Assembly (NCBI RefSeq): GCF_913778665.1
Contig: NZ_CAJYVQ010000006.1
Coordinates: 124,001-188,000, forward strand
DNA length: 64,000 nucleotides
Source of the DNA: an uncultured Stenotrophomonas sp.
Lineage (GTDB): Bacteria > Pseudomonadota > Gammaproteobacteria > Xanthomonadales > Xanthomonadaceae
Direction of reading: 5' to 3'
Below are positions 17,331 through 25,896 of the stretch, piece by piece (the stretch's first letter is position 1; every line of letters starts with the position of its first letter). Under the pieces are notes generated by a model. That model had not been told where the DNA came from. It saw nothing but the letters and a program-made list of their open reading frames with translations, and searched no databases. Made by a program: the position numbers and the translations under genes.

Positions 17331-17942
17331 ATGCCTACCTCGTTCATCGTCGTCGACGACTTCCTCTCCCCGGCTGATGCGCACGGTCTGCGCCAGGCCG
17401 GCCTGGGCCTGACCTACCCGGCGCAGGAGGGGGCGTTCCCCGGCCGGAATTCGCTTGAACGGCTGGAACTGGACGGGCTGTCCGAGGCCGCATCGCGGCT
17501 GGTCAACGAACCCCTGCGCCCGGTCAACCCGCTGCAGTCGCATGGCAAGTTCCGCCTGACCCTGGCCAGCGATGTCGGTCGTGCCAAGGTGCATACCGAT
17601 CATTCGCACTGGTCCGGCATTCTCTACCTGAGCGCGCCGGAGCACTGCCAGGGCGGCACCGAGTTTTTCCGCCACCGCCGCACCAGCACCGAGCGCATGG
17701 CCCTGCATCCCGGCGAGCTGGCTGCGTTGGGCTATGCCAACGGCGGCGACATGCACCGCGACATCATCGAGCGCGACAGCGTCGACGACAGCCAGTGGGA
17801 GATGACGATGCGCATCCCGATGCGCTTCAACCGGCTGGTGCTGCTGCGCCCGTGGTTCTGGCATACCGCAGGCCCGGCCTTCGGCGATCGCCCGGAAAAC
17901 GGGCGGCTGGTGTACCTGATGTTCTTCGAACAGGCGCGTTGA
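17331..17942 (+). CDS. DUF6445 family protein, 2OG-Fe(II) oxygenase-like
   Basis: This 203-residue protein has VHTDHSHWSGILYLS with an H88-x-D90 pair and GGTEFFRHRR, features of DUF6445 proteins that look like 2OG-Fe(II) oxygenases. A distal PWFWHTAGPAFG supplies another histidine, and RLVYLMFFE ends the fold. The substrate is unknown. It begins 47 bases after the groESL terminator, so it probably has its own promoter. The start at ATG 17331 leads directly into TSFIVVDDFL, typical of this family. Confidence 0.75.
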   Translation: MPTSFIVVDDFLSPADAHGLRQAGLGLTYPAQEGAFPGRNSLERLELDGLSEAASRLVNEPLRPVNPLQSHGKFRLTLASDVGRAKVHTDHSHWSGILYLSAPEHCQGGTEFFRHRRTSTERMALHPGELAALGYANGGDMHRDIIERDSVDDSQWEMTMRIPMRFNRLVLLRPWFWHTAGPAFGDRPENGRLVYLMFFEQAR

Positions 17943-17950
17943 GAGGGAGC

Positions 17951-17974
17951 CATCCACGCATGGCGTGGACCTAC
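17951..17974. repeat. SMAG-type palindromic repeat
   Basis: The minus strand reads GTAGGTCCACGCCATGCGTG and onward, a GTAG head followed by an imperfect palindrome. Its GTAG supplies the TAG stop codon of the beta-lactamase-fold gene. Confidence 0.85.
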
Positions 17975-19134
17975 TTCACGAACGCCTTCGCCGCGCCGTA
18001 CTCCCAGTGCCACGGCACGCCGGTGTCGCCCAGCACGAAGGCCACCAGCGCCGGGAAAGTCGCTTCGGCGCGCACATCGTTGCCCAGGATCACCAGGCAG
18101 CGCTGCTGCCGCTCCACGCACACCAGCGTGTTACCCACTGCATCATCGTGGCCGCCCTTGTAGAAGCCTGCGCCTTGCGGGCCACGGAACGTCACCACGC
18201 CCAGGCCCGCCGCCAGGTCGTTGCGCTGCTGTGCCTTCGGCAGCTCCGGTTGCAGGGTGGGAAACTGGCTGGCGGTGGTGATCGGCAGCTGCGGCCGCAC
18301 CAGCTCCTTGCGCATCTCCGCTGAAAGTCCGTCGCCGCGCATGTAGCCGGCGGCGAAACGGGCCATGTCGGCGATGGTGGTATCCATTGAACCGGCCGCA
18401 CGCACGCGGCTGCGCTCATCGTGTGGCTCGGCAGTGCCCTGCAGGGTCCAGCCGTCTGCCAGGTTGGTGGCGAAGTCCTCGCGCCACATCATGCTGGTGC
18501 GGGTCATGCCGAAGCGGTCGAACACCCGCTTCTGCATCAACGCGCCCACGTCCTCGCCCAGCCGCCCGCGTTCGATCACGAACTGCAGCAGAATCAATCC
18601 TTCGCCGGAATAGGCGTAGCGGCTGCCCGGGTCGAAGTGGAACTTCAGCCGGCCATCCGGTTCGAGGAACCCGAAGTTGGGAATGCCACTGGCGTGGTTG
18701 AGCAGCAAACGCGGGGTGAGCTGGCGCCAGCGCGCATCATCGGCCAGCACGCTGTAGTCGGCGTACTTCTTTGGCTCGGACGGATAGTCCGGCAACGGCT
18801 TGTCCAGCGCTGTGGCGATGCTGGCATCCAGTTCGATCTTCCGGTCCTGCGCCAGCTGCGCAACCAGATGGCCGAACGCCATCTTGGTCAGCGAAGCGGC
18901 ATACATCACCGTGTCGGTGCGCAGCGGCTCGCCTGCGGCATTGCGTTCGCCGTAGGCGGCCACGTGCACGACCTTGCCGCCATCGATCACCGCCAGCGCC
19001 ATGCCACGCGCCTGTGCGGCCCGCATCAGCCGCTGCGCTTCGGCATCGATGCGGGCCGGCGAGGGAACCGGAGGTGGTGCGGCCAGCACGGCCAGCGGGA
19101 ACAGCGTCAGCAACAACAGGGCAGCACGGCGCAT
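17971..19134 (-). CDS. Serine hydrolase of the beta-lactamase/class C family
   Basis: This 387-residue protein has a signal peptide (residues 1-19, ending VLAA). The catalytic S81-L-T-K84 lies in AASLTKMAF, and YAYSGEG is the second active-site element (YxS/N type). Such proteins are relatives of class C beta-lactamases and DD-peptidases and act as esterases, peptidases or peptidoglycan-recycling enzymes; antibiotic hydrolysis should not be assumed. It faces DUF6445 convergently. Its stop codon lies inside a SMAG repeat. Confidence 0.88.
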   Translation of the reverse strand: MRRAALLLLTLFPLAVLAAPPPVPSPARIDAEAQRLMRAAQARGMALAVIDGGKVVHVAAYGERNAAGEPLRTDTVMYAASLTKMAFGHLVAQLAQDRKIELDASIATALDKPLPDYPSEPKKYADYSVLADDARWRQLTPRLLLNHASGIPNFGFLEPDGRLKFHFDPGSRYAYSGEGLILLQFVIERGRLGEDVGALMQKRVFDRFGMTRTSMMWREDFATNLADGWTLQGTAEPHDERSRVRAAGSMDTTIADMARFAAGYMRGDGLSAEMRKELVRPQLPITTASQFPTLQPELPKAQQRNDLAAGLGVVTFRGPQGAGFYKGGHDDAVGNTLVCVERQQRCLVILGNDVRAEATFPALVAFVLGDTGVPWHWEYGAAKAFVK

Positions 19135-19201
19135 GCGTGGACCTCCTGGCAGGACGTGGCGCGATGCTACGCCAGCCCGTCGCCGACGTCATGGTCCGGC
19201 C

Positions 19202-20131
19202 TCAGCTGTCGGACGGGCGGCGCAGGCAGATCCGGGCCGCGCCGGCACCAATGTCCACCTGGCCGCCGCGCATTGCATCCGCGCCCAGGATCAGCGCCGG
19301 TCGGCCCTCCAGGCCGATCGCCTTGAACACCGGCAGTTCGCTGATGCGGACCTCCATCGATGGGTGCTGCCAGCCGCTGCCGGTCATGCCAGGCAGGGTG
19401 TACAGCCAGGTGGCCTGCTTTCCGCCGCCCAAGCCTTCGGTGCCCTTTTCACGCACCCTTACCCGCGCGTCGCTGCCGTCGGTGCGCAGCCCCAGTGCGC
19501 GAGCTGCTTCAGCGTTGAGGACGGTCTGCGCGGCACCGGTGTCGACCACGGCGATGGCGTCCACCGCAGGCGCGCCCAGTGCAAGTGTGATGAAGCCGAA
19601 CTGGCGCAGGCCGTCAGTGCGGCGGGGCAGTGCATTGGGCTGGCAACCCGTTCCTTCCAGGTTCAATCCGCCGGGTGTCCACAGCGCCAGTTGATTGCGG
19701 CCGAAATCCCAACGGGTGTCCCAGCGTCCGGTCAGATCGTTGCCGATCAAGCCGTCAATGGCCGGATCGTCGTCCTTCGGCAACGACGACAGATCGACCT
19801 TCATGGCTTGGGCCTGCAGCTGCCAGCTGCCCAGCTGCCAGGACGTGCTGCGTATGCGCTGCAGCCGCGCGGAAGCTGCACTTGCCCCTTGGGCCTGTGA
19901 TACCTCTGCATCCGCGTCCTCCAGGCCATAGCGCCGCACGACGCGGTCATCGACCAGAGTGGCGCCTGCCGCGCTGTCGACCACGAAGCGCAGCGGTTCG
20001 GCACGCCCGTCCAGCGACACGGCCACGGCCGGATGACCGCCCTGCATCCACATCGGCAGTACATGCTCGGGGGTGTCGGCGGCCAGCGTGGGGAAGACGG
20101 CGGCAAGCAGGGGCAGCAGGGTGAGGCGCAC
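19202..20131 (-). CDS. Retropepsin-like aspartic protease family protein, exported
   Basis: Two half-domains each bear a pepsin-like aspartate motif: RFVVDSAAGATLV near the N-terminus and VVDTGAAQTVLN in the middle. This internal duplication is typical of bacterial retropepsin-like proteins with one chain of about 300 residues. I choose the GTG at 20131 because GGAG lies 7 bases upstream and translation then starts directly in a signal peptide (RLTLLPLLAAVFPTLA). The gene diverges from the response regulator. In the first motif DS replaces the usual DTG, so that half may be catalytically weak. Confidence 0.78.
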   Translation of the reverse strand: MRLTLLPLLAAVFPTLAADTPEHVLPMWMQGGHPAVAVSLDGRAEPLRFVVDSAAGATLVDDRVVRRYGLEDADAEVSQAQGASAASARLQRIRSTSWQLGSWQLQAQAMKVDLSSLPKDDDPAIDGLIGNDLTGRWDTRWDFGRNQLALWTPGGLNLEGTGCQPNALPRRTDGLRQFGFITLALGAPAVDAIAVVDTGAAQTVLNAEAARALGLRTDGSDARVRVREKGTEGLGGGKQATWLYTLPGMTGSGWQHPSMEVRISELPVFKAIGLEGRPALILGADAMRGGQVDIGAGAARICLRRPSDS

Positions 20132-20238
20132 GGGAAGTCTCCGGGGTTGAATGGGGAGGCCCATTGGCGCGCATCGGCGTATCGCCGGGATATCTGCGTT
20201 GATACCGTCCTGATACACACCTGCACGATACTGTCCGC

Positions 20239-20946
20239 ATGAACACTCCCGCCCGGGTCATCGTTGTCGATGACGATGCCAGCATCCGTGATGCCATTGC
20301 CGACTGCCTGCTGCTGCACGGCTACCAGGTGCGCGTGGCTGCCGATGCTGCGGCATTGGATGTGCTGCTGCAGAGCGAGCGCCCGGACGCAATCATCCTG
20401 GACTGGATGATGCCCGGCGAGGATGGTCTGTCGGTGTGCCGCCGGCTGCAGGCACGCGCCATTCCTATCCTGATGCTGTCGGCGATGGGCACCGCGCCGG
20501 ACCGGGTGATCGGTCTGGAGATGGGGGCCGATGACTATCTGGGCAAACCCTTCGATCCGCGCGAGCTGCTGGCGCGGGTGCGCGCACTGCTGCGTCGGCA
20601 GGACAAACTGCGCACCCAGGTGGCCAGCGAGCTGCGTTTCTGCGGCTGGCGATTGTTCCCCGAACAGCGCCGACTGCTTGCACCCGATGGCGGCGAGCTG
20701 GCGCTCAGCCGTGGCGAATTCGCCTTGTTGCTGGCGCTCGCCGAGCGCGCAGGGCGAGTGCTGGGGCGCGAGCAGCTGCTGTCGTTGACCCGTGGCGAGG
20801 ACAGCGAGAGCGTCGACCGCGCCGTCGACCTGGCAATCAGCCGCCTGCGCCGCAAGCTCGGCCACGCGGTACCCGGCGCCGAGGCACTGGTGCAGACCCT
20901 GCGCGGCGAAGGCTATCGCTTCGACGCCGAGGTGCAGGTGCTGTGA
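20239..20946 (+). CDS. OmpR-family response regulator
   Basis: The receiver domain (residues 4-120) has the acidic pocket DDD at 11-13, the phosphoacceptor D55 in IILDWMMPG, and K in YLGKPFDPRE. The C-terminal winged helix has DRAVDLAISRLRRKLG and TLRGEGYRF. It should bind DNA when phosphorylated by the kinase encoded next. The stop overlaps the kinase GTG start. The signal and targets are unknown; the divergently read protease gene is a plausible target. Confidence 0.93.
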   Translation: MNTPARVIVVDDDASIRDAIADCLLLHGYQVRVAADAAALDVLLQSERPDAIILDWMMPGEDGLSVCRRLQARAIPILMLSAMGTAPDRVIGLEMGADDYLGKPFDPRELLARVRALLRRQDKLRTQVASELRFCGWRLFPEQRRLLAPDGGELALSRGEFALLLALAERAGRVLGREQLLSLTRGEDSESVDRAVDLAISRLRRKLGHAVPGAEALVQTLRGEGYRFDAEVQVL

Positions 20947-22277
20947 GGGCGCGCTGGTCCACCGCGCGCTGGATCGCGATGCTGGCCCTGGCCAGCCTGC
21001 TGCTGGCGACCCTGGTCAGCGTGGCGGTGGTGGGCTGGATGCCGCGACCGCCGGTGCCGCCGATGCGGCTGGACCAGGCCATGCAGGTGCTGCGTGGTGA
21101 ACGTCCTGCCGCAGCGCTGGGCCTGCACCTGGAAACCCGCGCATCGCCGCCCGGGGGCATCAGCAATGACTGGCTCACCCGACTGGTGGCCGCGCAGCTG
21201 GGCCAGCCGCTGGAGCAGGTCAAGCTGGTCTGGAGCAGCCGCGGCAAGGCGCCGGAGGTGCAGGTCATCGAAGGCGGCGCTGTGCTCGATGCCAAAGCGC
21301 GTGCGGACGCGTTGCAGGCGCAGGTCTCTGTGTTGACCGCAATGCAGTGGACGCCGTTCGAACTGGCCGTGCGCCGGGCCGATGGTCGATGGCAGGTGGT
21401 GGGCAGCGACCACAGCGATCTGGCGGCGTGGCGTCGGCAGGTGGTACTGGCGCTGCTGGCGGGCACCGTGCTGCTGGCACCGCTGGCCGCTTGGGCAGCG
21501 ATCCGCCTCGGCCGGCCCCTGCGGCAGCTGGCCGAGGCCAGCGCCAATGTGGACCTGCAGGCCAGCACACCGCTGCCGGACGACGGCCCACGCGAGGTGC
21601 AGGTACTGGCCCGCGCCATCAGTGCCGGGCGCGAGCGGTTGCACGAACAGGCGCAGGAGATGACCCGCATGCTCGCCGCCGTCGCGCATGATCTGCGCAC
21701 ACCGTTGACCGGCCTGCGCCTGCGTGCGGAGTTCGCGCCCCCGCAACAGGCGGCGCGGATGGTGGCCGACATCGAGCGCATGGACACGATGATCGAGCAG
21801 GTGCTCGATTATGCGCGTGGCGAGCTGCAGCCGGTGCAGATGCGCCCACTGGACCTGGCCGCGCTGCTGGAGGAATGCGTGCAGAGCGCGCTGCTGCGCG
21901 GCATCGAAATCTCCTTCGATGGGCCGGATGCGCTGCCGTGGCAGGGCGACGCGCTGTTGCTGCGGCGGGCGATCGACAACCTCATCGACAACGCCGATCG
22001 CTACGCGGGGGCGGTACAGCTGCAGGCGGCCGTGTCCGGCAAGGTGGTGCAGCTGGACGTGATGGATCGCGGCCCCGGCATCGACGAGGCAGACCGTGCG
22101 CGCCTGCTGCAGCCCTTCCAGCGCAGCGAGAGCTCACGCAGCCGCGCCACGGGTGGGACCGGGCTGGGCCTGGCGGTCGCCGCCAACGTGGCGCGGCGGC
22201 ATGCGGGCGAACTGCAGCTACTGCACCGGGAGGGTGGTGGACTGATCGCGCGCCTGCTGCTGGGAAGCGCTTGCTGA
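20943..22277 (+). CDS. Sensor histidine kinase
   Basis: This 444-residue kinase has two membrane segments (about 11-32 and 166-187) enclosing a periplasmic sensor of about 130 residues. A HAMP-like segment follows, then the phosphorylation site H249 in AAVAHDLRTPLTGL. The ATPase domain has IDNLIDNADRYAG, DRGPGID and GGTGLGLAVA. It begins with GTG overlapping the regulator's stop. The architecture resembles EnvZ-type kinases. The ligand cannot be told from sequence. Confidence 0.93.
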   Translation: MRARWSTARWIAMLALASLLLATLVSVAVVGWMPRPPVPPMRLDQAMQVLRGERPAAALGLHLETRASPPGGISNDWLTRLVAAQLGQPLEQVKLVWSSRGKAPEVQVIEGGAVLDAKARADALQAQVSVLTAMQWTPFELAVRRADGRWQVVGSDHSDLAAWRRQVVLALLAGTVLLAPLAAWAAIRLGRPLRQLAEASANVDLQASTPLPDDGPREVQVLARAISAGRERLHEQAQEMTRMLAAVAHDLRTPLTGLRLRAEFAPPQQAARMVADIERMDTMIEQVLDYARGELQPVQMRPLDLAALLEECVQSALLRGIEISFDGPDALPWQGDALLLRRAIDNLIDNADRYAGAVQLQAAVSGKVVQLDVMDRGPGIDEADRARLLQPFQRSESSRSRATGGTGLGLAVAANVARRHAGELQLLHREGGGLIARLLLGSAC

Positions 22278-22315
22278 AACGCCTTCCAGGCTTGCCTGGA
22301 TCAAATGTCCCTATT

Positions 22316-22337
22316 TATGATTAGGCGCCTAATCATA
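22316..22337. promoter_or_regulatory. Perfect palindromic operator of the MarR gene
   Basis: A perfect 22-base palindrome with centre TTAGGCGCCTAA sits 13 bases before the marR-type ATG. TTAG-n-CTAA sites are typical for MarR-family dimers, so autorepression is likely. Confidence 0.8.
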
Positions 22338-22350
22338 TGACTTTAACAGG

Positions 22351-22851
22351 ATGCTCGAACCCAAGCACCATGCCCTGATGGATGAGGCGCAGCGACGCGG
22401 GCAAGCCAACATCGCGCAGCTGCGACTGTGCTTCCAGCTGCTTTCCCTGTCCACCGCCATCGACCGCGACTGCGCCACCCGTCTCGCACCGCACGGGCTC
22501 AGTGAAGCTCGCTTCATCGTGCTGTTCCTGCTGCATGGCGCCGGCGGCACGTTGCCCCCGCACGAACTGGCCGAGCGCGCCGGCGTGACCCGCGCCACCA
22601 TCAGCGGCCTGCTCGATGGGCTGCAACGCGAAGGCCTGCTGCAGCGGCGCAGTGATGCGGAAGATGGCCGTCGCCTCCAGATCATGTTGACTGCGCAGGG
22701 AAAGCGCTTGGCTGGGACGTTGTTCGAGCAGCACACGCAATGGATCGGTGGCCTGTTCAATGGGTTGGATACGGATGAACAGCAACAGCTGTCGCAGTTG
22801 CTGCACAAGGTCTGGCAGCACACCGATGCTGGACGAGAACCTGCAGCATGA
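22351..22851 (+). CDS. MarR-family transcriptional regulator
   Basis: This 166-residue protein has the MarR winged-helix core: LPPHELAERAGVTRATISGL (recognition helix) and LQRRSDAEDGRRLQIMLT (wing with the DxRxxxv motif). It should act as a dimer binding the palindrome immediately upstream. It overlaps the HEAT-repeat gene by 4 bases, forming an operon that may respond to an electrophile or aromatic ligand. The inducer is unknown. Confidence 0.9.
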   Translation: MLEPKHHALMDEAQRRGQANIAQLRLCFQLLSLSTAIDRDCATRLAPHGLSEARFIVLFLLHGAGGTLPPHELAERAGVTRATISGLLDGLQREGLLQRRSDAEDGRRLQIMLTAQGKRLAGTLFEQHTQWIGGLFNGLDTDEQQQLSQLLHKVWQHTDAGREPAA

Positions 22852-23588
22852 GCCCGGCGATCGCGGCGCAACGGCTGCATGCACTCAACACCGGCCATGC
22901 CCCCAGCACCCATCTGGCCGAATGCCTGGCAGTGGATTTCGCCGCGCTGCTGCAGGTGGTGGCGCCTGCGCTTGCACCGGAAGCGCTGCAACGCATGCGG
23001 GATGCCTCAGGCAAGGGCATCACACTGCGCATGGCCTTGGCTGCGCAACTGCTGCGTGAGGCGGGGCAGGGTGATCCCGTGCAATGGCAGGACCATGCGT
23101 CCGACACCGTGCGCGGCTGGGCTTGCTATCTGATCGGCAGCGATGCCCGCGCGACGTTGGCAGAGAAGCTGCAGCAGATGCGCGCGCTGGCCGATGATCC
23201 ACACTTCGGTGTGCGCGAATGGGCGTGGCTGGCGCTACGCATGAACATCGTTGCCGCGCCGATGCAGGCGCTTGAGTACCTGCAATCGTGGACACAGGAA
23301 GTATCGCCGTACCTGCGACGCTTCGCCTGCGAAGCGCTGCGTCCACGCGGTGTCTGGGCCATGCATATCGCACTCTTCAAGCAGCACCCGGAGCATGCAT
23401 CCGCGCTGCTGGAAGCACTGGCTGACGACCCGGAACGCTATGTGCAGGATTCGGTCGGCAACTGGCTCAATGATGCCGGCAAGACGCAGCCGCAGTGGCT
23501 GCGTGAGCTGTGCACGCGTTGGCAGCACGAGCGCCACAGCGGCGCCAACGCCTACATCCGCCAACGCGCACTGCGCTCGCTGCGGTAG
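22848..23588 (+). CDS. DNA alkylation repair-like HEAT-repeat protein
   Basis: This 246-residue all-helical protein has repeated ~35-residue helical pairs (DHASDTVRGWACYLIG, DPHFGVREWAWLALR, SPYLRRFACEALRPRG, ERYVQDSVGNWLNDAG). These resemble the AlkD/AlkC superfamily that removes alkylated bases without flipping them. The WLNDAGKTQP motif is common in that family. It is translationally coupled to the MarR regulator. Its TAG stop lies in a GTAG that begins a degenerate SMAG-like repeat. Enzymatic activity is not certain. Confidence 0.75.
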   Translation: MSPAIAAQRLHALNTGHAPSTHLAECLAVDFAALLQVVAPALAPEALQRMRDASGKGITLRMALAAQLLREAGQGDPVQWQDHASDTVRGWACYLIGSDARATLAEKLQQMRALADDPHFGVREWAWLALRMNIVAAPMQALEYLQSWTQEVSPYLRRFACEALRPRGVWAMHIALFKQHPEHASALLEALADDPERYVQDSVGNWLNDAGKTQPQWLRELCTRWQHERHSGANAYIRQRALRSLR

Positions 23589-23643
23589 TGCCGGTTGCGG
23601 GCCGCCTCCGCCCCAACTTCGTAAGCCTCAAGGAAGAACCACC

Positions 23644-23982
23644 ATGTCGCACCCCTTCATCGAGCTCTATACCGCCACGCCGGCCTGGACCACACTCCCG
23701 CCCGAGCAGCGGAGCGCTTTCTTCGCCCGCATCGGAGCCGGCATGCAGCAGTTCGATCCAGCCCGCATCACATCGCTGGCGATGGGCCGCATTGCCGCGG
23801 GCGTGCCGCACAGCAGCGATGCGCAGTTCTATGCGGTCTGGCGCTGCGCGAGCCGCGAGGAGATCGATGCGCTGGTGGCTGGCATTGCCGCTACCGGCTG
23901 GCATGAGTACTTCACCACCACCCATGCGACAGGCGCGATGGACAGCATGGCCCAGCACTTGGCCGACCTGGCCGCCTTGTAG
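23644..23982 (+). CDS. Small uncharacterised protein, 112 residues
   Basis: I do not recognise a named function. The protein starts MSHPFIELYTATPAW and has a pattern suggestive of a small alpha/beta barrel domain: a strand containing QFYAVWRCASREEIDALVAGI, then GWHEYFTTTHATG. That layout is common in dimeric ferredoxin-like monooxygenase-type proteins. The ATG at 23644 is preceded by GGAAGAACCACC, a plausible binding site. It may share the marR transcript (55-base gap). Confidence 0.65.
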   Translation: MSHPFIELYTATPAWTTLPPEQRSAFFARIGAGMQQFDPARITSLAMGRIAAGVPHSSDAQFYAVWRCASREEIDALVAGIAATGWHEYFTTTHATGAMDSMAQHLADLAAL

Positions 23983-24093
23983 CAGGATGGCAGATGCCGG
24001 TGGATGCCGGTCCTCGGCATGGGGGGCACATGCGCCTGCCACCCGGACAGGGTAAACAGTGCATTGCCCCTGTCATCCGCACGGAAGTCGATC

Positions 24094-24351
24094 ATGCAGA
24101 GCACGCTCCAGGTAACGCTGTACGGCCCGCTTGGTGACACCCCGGCACTGCAGCTGCCGGAGGTAGAAGGGCCGTCGGTGGCCATCCCTGAGCCCGTCCT
24201 GCGGCGGCTGGTGTCCGATCTCTACACCGCCCGGTCCCTGCTCAACCCGGAACAGCTGGAGGAAGCGCGGCAGGAACTGGGCCGCGTGCTGGAGCGTTGG
24301 GCCGACATCCATGAAGGCCTGCTGCTGGACGTGGAAGTGCATGGCAAATGA
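24094..24351 (+). CDS. Small uncharacterised protein, 85 residues
   Basis: This protein starts MQSTLQVTLYGPLGDTP. It has a strand-like N-terminus and a helical middle (LRRLVSDLYTARSLLNPEQL), and ends near DVEVHGK. No family recognised, no signal peptide. The ATG at 24094 is chosen over one 90 bases upstream because the upstream extension has an irregular, cysteine-containing composition unlike the rest. Codon use fits a real gene, but support is moderate. Confidence 0.5.
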   Translation: MQSTLQVTLYGPLGDTPALQLPEVEGPSVAIPEPVLRRLVSDLYTARSLLNPEQLEEARQELGRVLERWADIHEGLLLDVEVHGK

Positions 24352-24433
24352 GCGACTTCGCGTACCAGCTGCCGCAGGGATGGGCCGGGCGGGTCCCACG
24401 CTGTACCGCATGCCCAGTTGCGGATGAAACATT

Positions 24434-24461
24434 TTGCACTGCGCAAAAGCTGTGCTATCAA
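24434..24461 (+). promoter_or_regulatory. Candidate promoter of the aromatic leader
   Basis: TTGCAC at 24434-24439 and TGcTATCAA with -10 at 24456-24461, spaced 16 bases, form a reasonable sigma-70 promoter with an extended -10. Initiation near 24468 would leave almost no 5' UTR before the leader ATG at 24470, implying leaderless translation, unless the true promoter is further upstream. Confidence 0.5.
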
Positions 24462-24469
24462 TACATCCC

Positions 24470-24547
24470 ATGAACGCAGCCCCCACCAGCTTTTACTGGT
24501 ATTACTTTCCGAAGCCACTGGCGGAGGAAGGACTGCGCTCACCCTGA
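24470..24547 (+). CDS. Leader peptide of aromatic amino acid attenuator
   Basis: This 25-residue reading frame encodes six consecutive aromatic residues, FYWYYF (codons at 24491-24508): two Phe, three Tyr and one Trp. It ends just before a terminator hairpin that precedes the DAHP synthase gene. Ribosome stalling at these codons when any charged aromatic tRNA is scarce would control transcription downstream. No Shine-Dalgarno sequence is visible before the ATG. Confidence 0.85.
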   Translation: MNAAPTSFYWYYFPKPLAEEGLRSP

Positions 24548-24600
24548 AGAAAGCTTCAGACGCATTCCCGAAAGCCGCCAGCGAACCTGGCGGCTTTTTT
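24518..24600 (+). promoter_or_regulatory. Transcription attenuator of DAHP synthase
   Basis: The terminator is GCCGCCAG (24574-24581) pairing with CTGGCGGC (24587-24594), followed by six T. CTGGCGG also occurs at 24518-24524, 9 bases after the last aromatic codon. It can pair with CCGCCAG at 24575-24581 instead, forming an antiterminator. With a stalled ribosome the early segment would capture the terminator arm and allow read-through. The geometry is that of classic trp/phe attenuators. Confidence 0.82.
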
Positions 24601-24647
24601 CATGTCGCCACGCTGGGGACCCCCAACGTTCCGGAGATATCCCCGCA

Positions 24648-25721
24648 ATGCCCCCGCACACCGACGACCTGCGTATCCGCACCATCGAACCCCTGACACC
24701 GCCTGCCCAGCTGCTGGCGATGCTGCCGTGTGACGATGAAGCCTCCGACACCGTCAGCGCCTCGCGCGCGGCCCTGCACCAGATCCTGCATGGCCGTGAC
24801 GACCGCCTGGCCGTGGTGGTGGGCCCGTGCTCGATCCACGACCCGAACGCCGCCATCGAGTACGCACAGCGCCTGAAGCCGCTGCGCGATGCGCTGGCCG
24901 GCGAACTGGAAATCGTCATGCGCGTGTACTTCGAGAAGCCGCGCACCACGGTGGGCTGGAAGGGCCTGATCAACGACCCGGACCTGGATGGCAGCTTCAG
25001 GATCGACAAGGGCCTGCGCATCGCACGTGGCCTGCTGCGCGACATCAACAAGCTCGGCCTGCCCGCCGGTGTCGAGTTCCTTGATGTGATCTCGCCGCAG
25101 TACATCGCCGATCTGGTGGCATGGGGTGCCATCGGTGCGCGCACCACTGAAAGCCAGGTGCATCGCGAACTGGCTTCGGGGCTGTCGTGCCCGGTCGGCT
25201 TCAAGAATGGCACCGACGGCAACGTGAAGATCGCCGCCGACGCGGTGGGTGCCGCTTCGAATCCGCATCATTTCCTGTCGGTGACCAAGCAGGGCGGCAC
25301 CGCCATCGTTTCGACCACCGGCAACCCGGATTGCCATGTGATCCTGCGTGGCGGCAAGCAGCCGAACTACGACGCGGGCAGTGTGGCCGAGGCCTGCCAG
25401 GCACTGGCCAAGGCCAGGTTGCCGACGCGCCTGATGATCGACGCCAGCCACGCCAACAGCCTGAAGAACCCCGAGAACCAGCCGAAGGTGATCGACGACA
25501 TCGCCGTTCAGTTGGAAGACGGCGAACAGCGCATCGTGGGTGTGATGATCGAGAGCCATCTGGTGGGTGGCCGCCAGGAACTGGTGGAAGGCCAGCCGCT
25601 GGTCTACGGCCAGAGCATCACCGATGGCTGCATCGACTGGGACACCACCGTGACGGTGCTGGAGCGACTGGCCGCGGCCGTGCGCGCCCGTCGCGAAGTG
25701 AAGGTGTCCGAAGCGGCCTGA
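24648..25721 (+). CDS. 3-deoxy-7-phosphoheptulonate (DAHP) synthase, class I
   Basis: This 357-residue enzyme is a class I, E. coli AroF/G/H-type DAHP synthase. It joins phosphoenolpyruvate and erythrose 4-phosphate in the first step of the shikimate pathway. Diagnostic segments are VVVGPCSIHDPNAA (with the metal-binding cysteine), RVYFEKPRTTVGWKG, PVGFKNGTDG and DASHANSLKNP. Which aromatic end product inhibits it cannot be fixed from sequence, so I give no paralogue letter. The attenuator upstream senses Phe, Tyr and Trp codons, which fits a general synthase. A GCCGCC/GGCGGC hairpin follows at 25727-25742 without a T-run. Confidence 0.95.
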   Translation: MPPHTDDLRIRTIEPLTPPAQLLAMLPCDDEASDTVSASRAALHQILHGRDDRLAVVVGPCSIHDPNAAIEYAQRLKPLRDALAGELEIVMRVYFEKPRTTVGWKGLINDPDLDGSFRIDKGLRIARGLLRDINKLGLPAGVEFLDVISPQYIADLVAWGAIGARTTESQVHRELASGLSCPVGFKNGTDGNVKIAADAVGAASNPHHFLSVTKQGGTAIVSTTGNPDCHVILRGGKQPNYDAGSVAEACQALAKARLPTRLMIDASHANSLKNPENQPKVIDDIAVQLEDGEQRIVGVMIESHLVGGRQELVEGQPLVYGQSITDGCIDWDTTVTVLERLAAAVRARREVKVSEAA

Positions 25722-25896
25722 TGAAAGCCGCCTGACGGCGGCACGAGTGTGGATGGCGGCCAGCGCCTGCGGGGGTGCGGCCGCGATCAGGGCCGGTCGG
25801 AGTTGGAGACCGGCCCATCTGCACCGGCGATGCGCCTGGCGCTGCGCATGAGCGACAGCGCCAGGTACATCGCCGGGGTGGTGCAGGGCGCGAAGG

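Noticed and set aside
17971..19134. Acquired antibiotic-resistance beta-lactamase
   Set aside because: It has the general SxxK/YxS serine hydrolase fold but no features specific to known class A or C resistance enzymes. Chromosomal housekeeping context.
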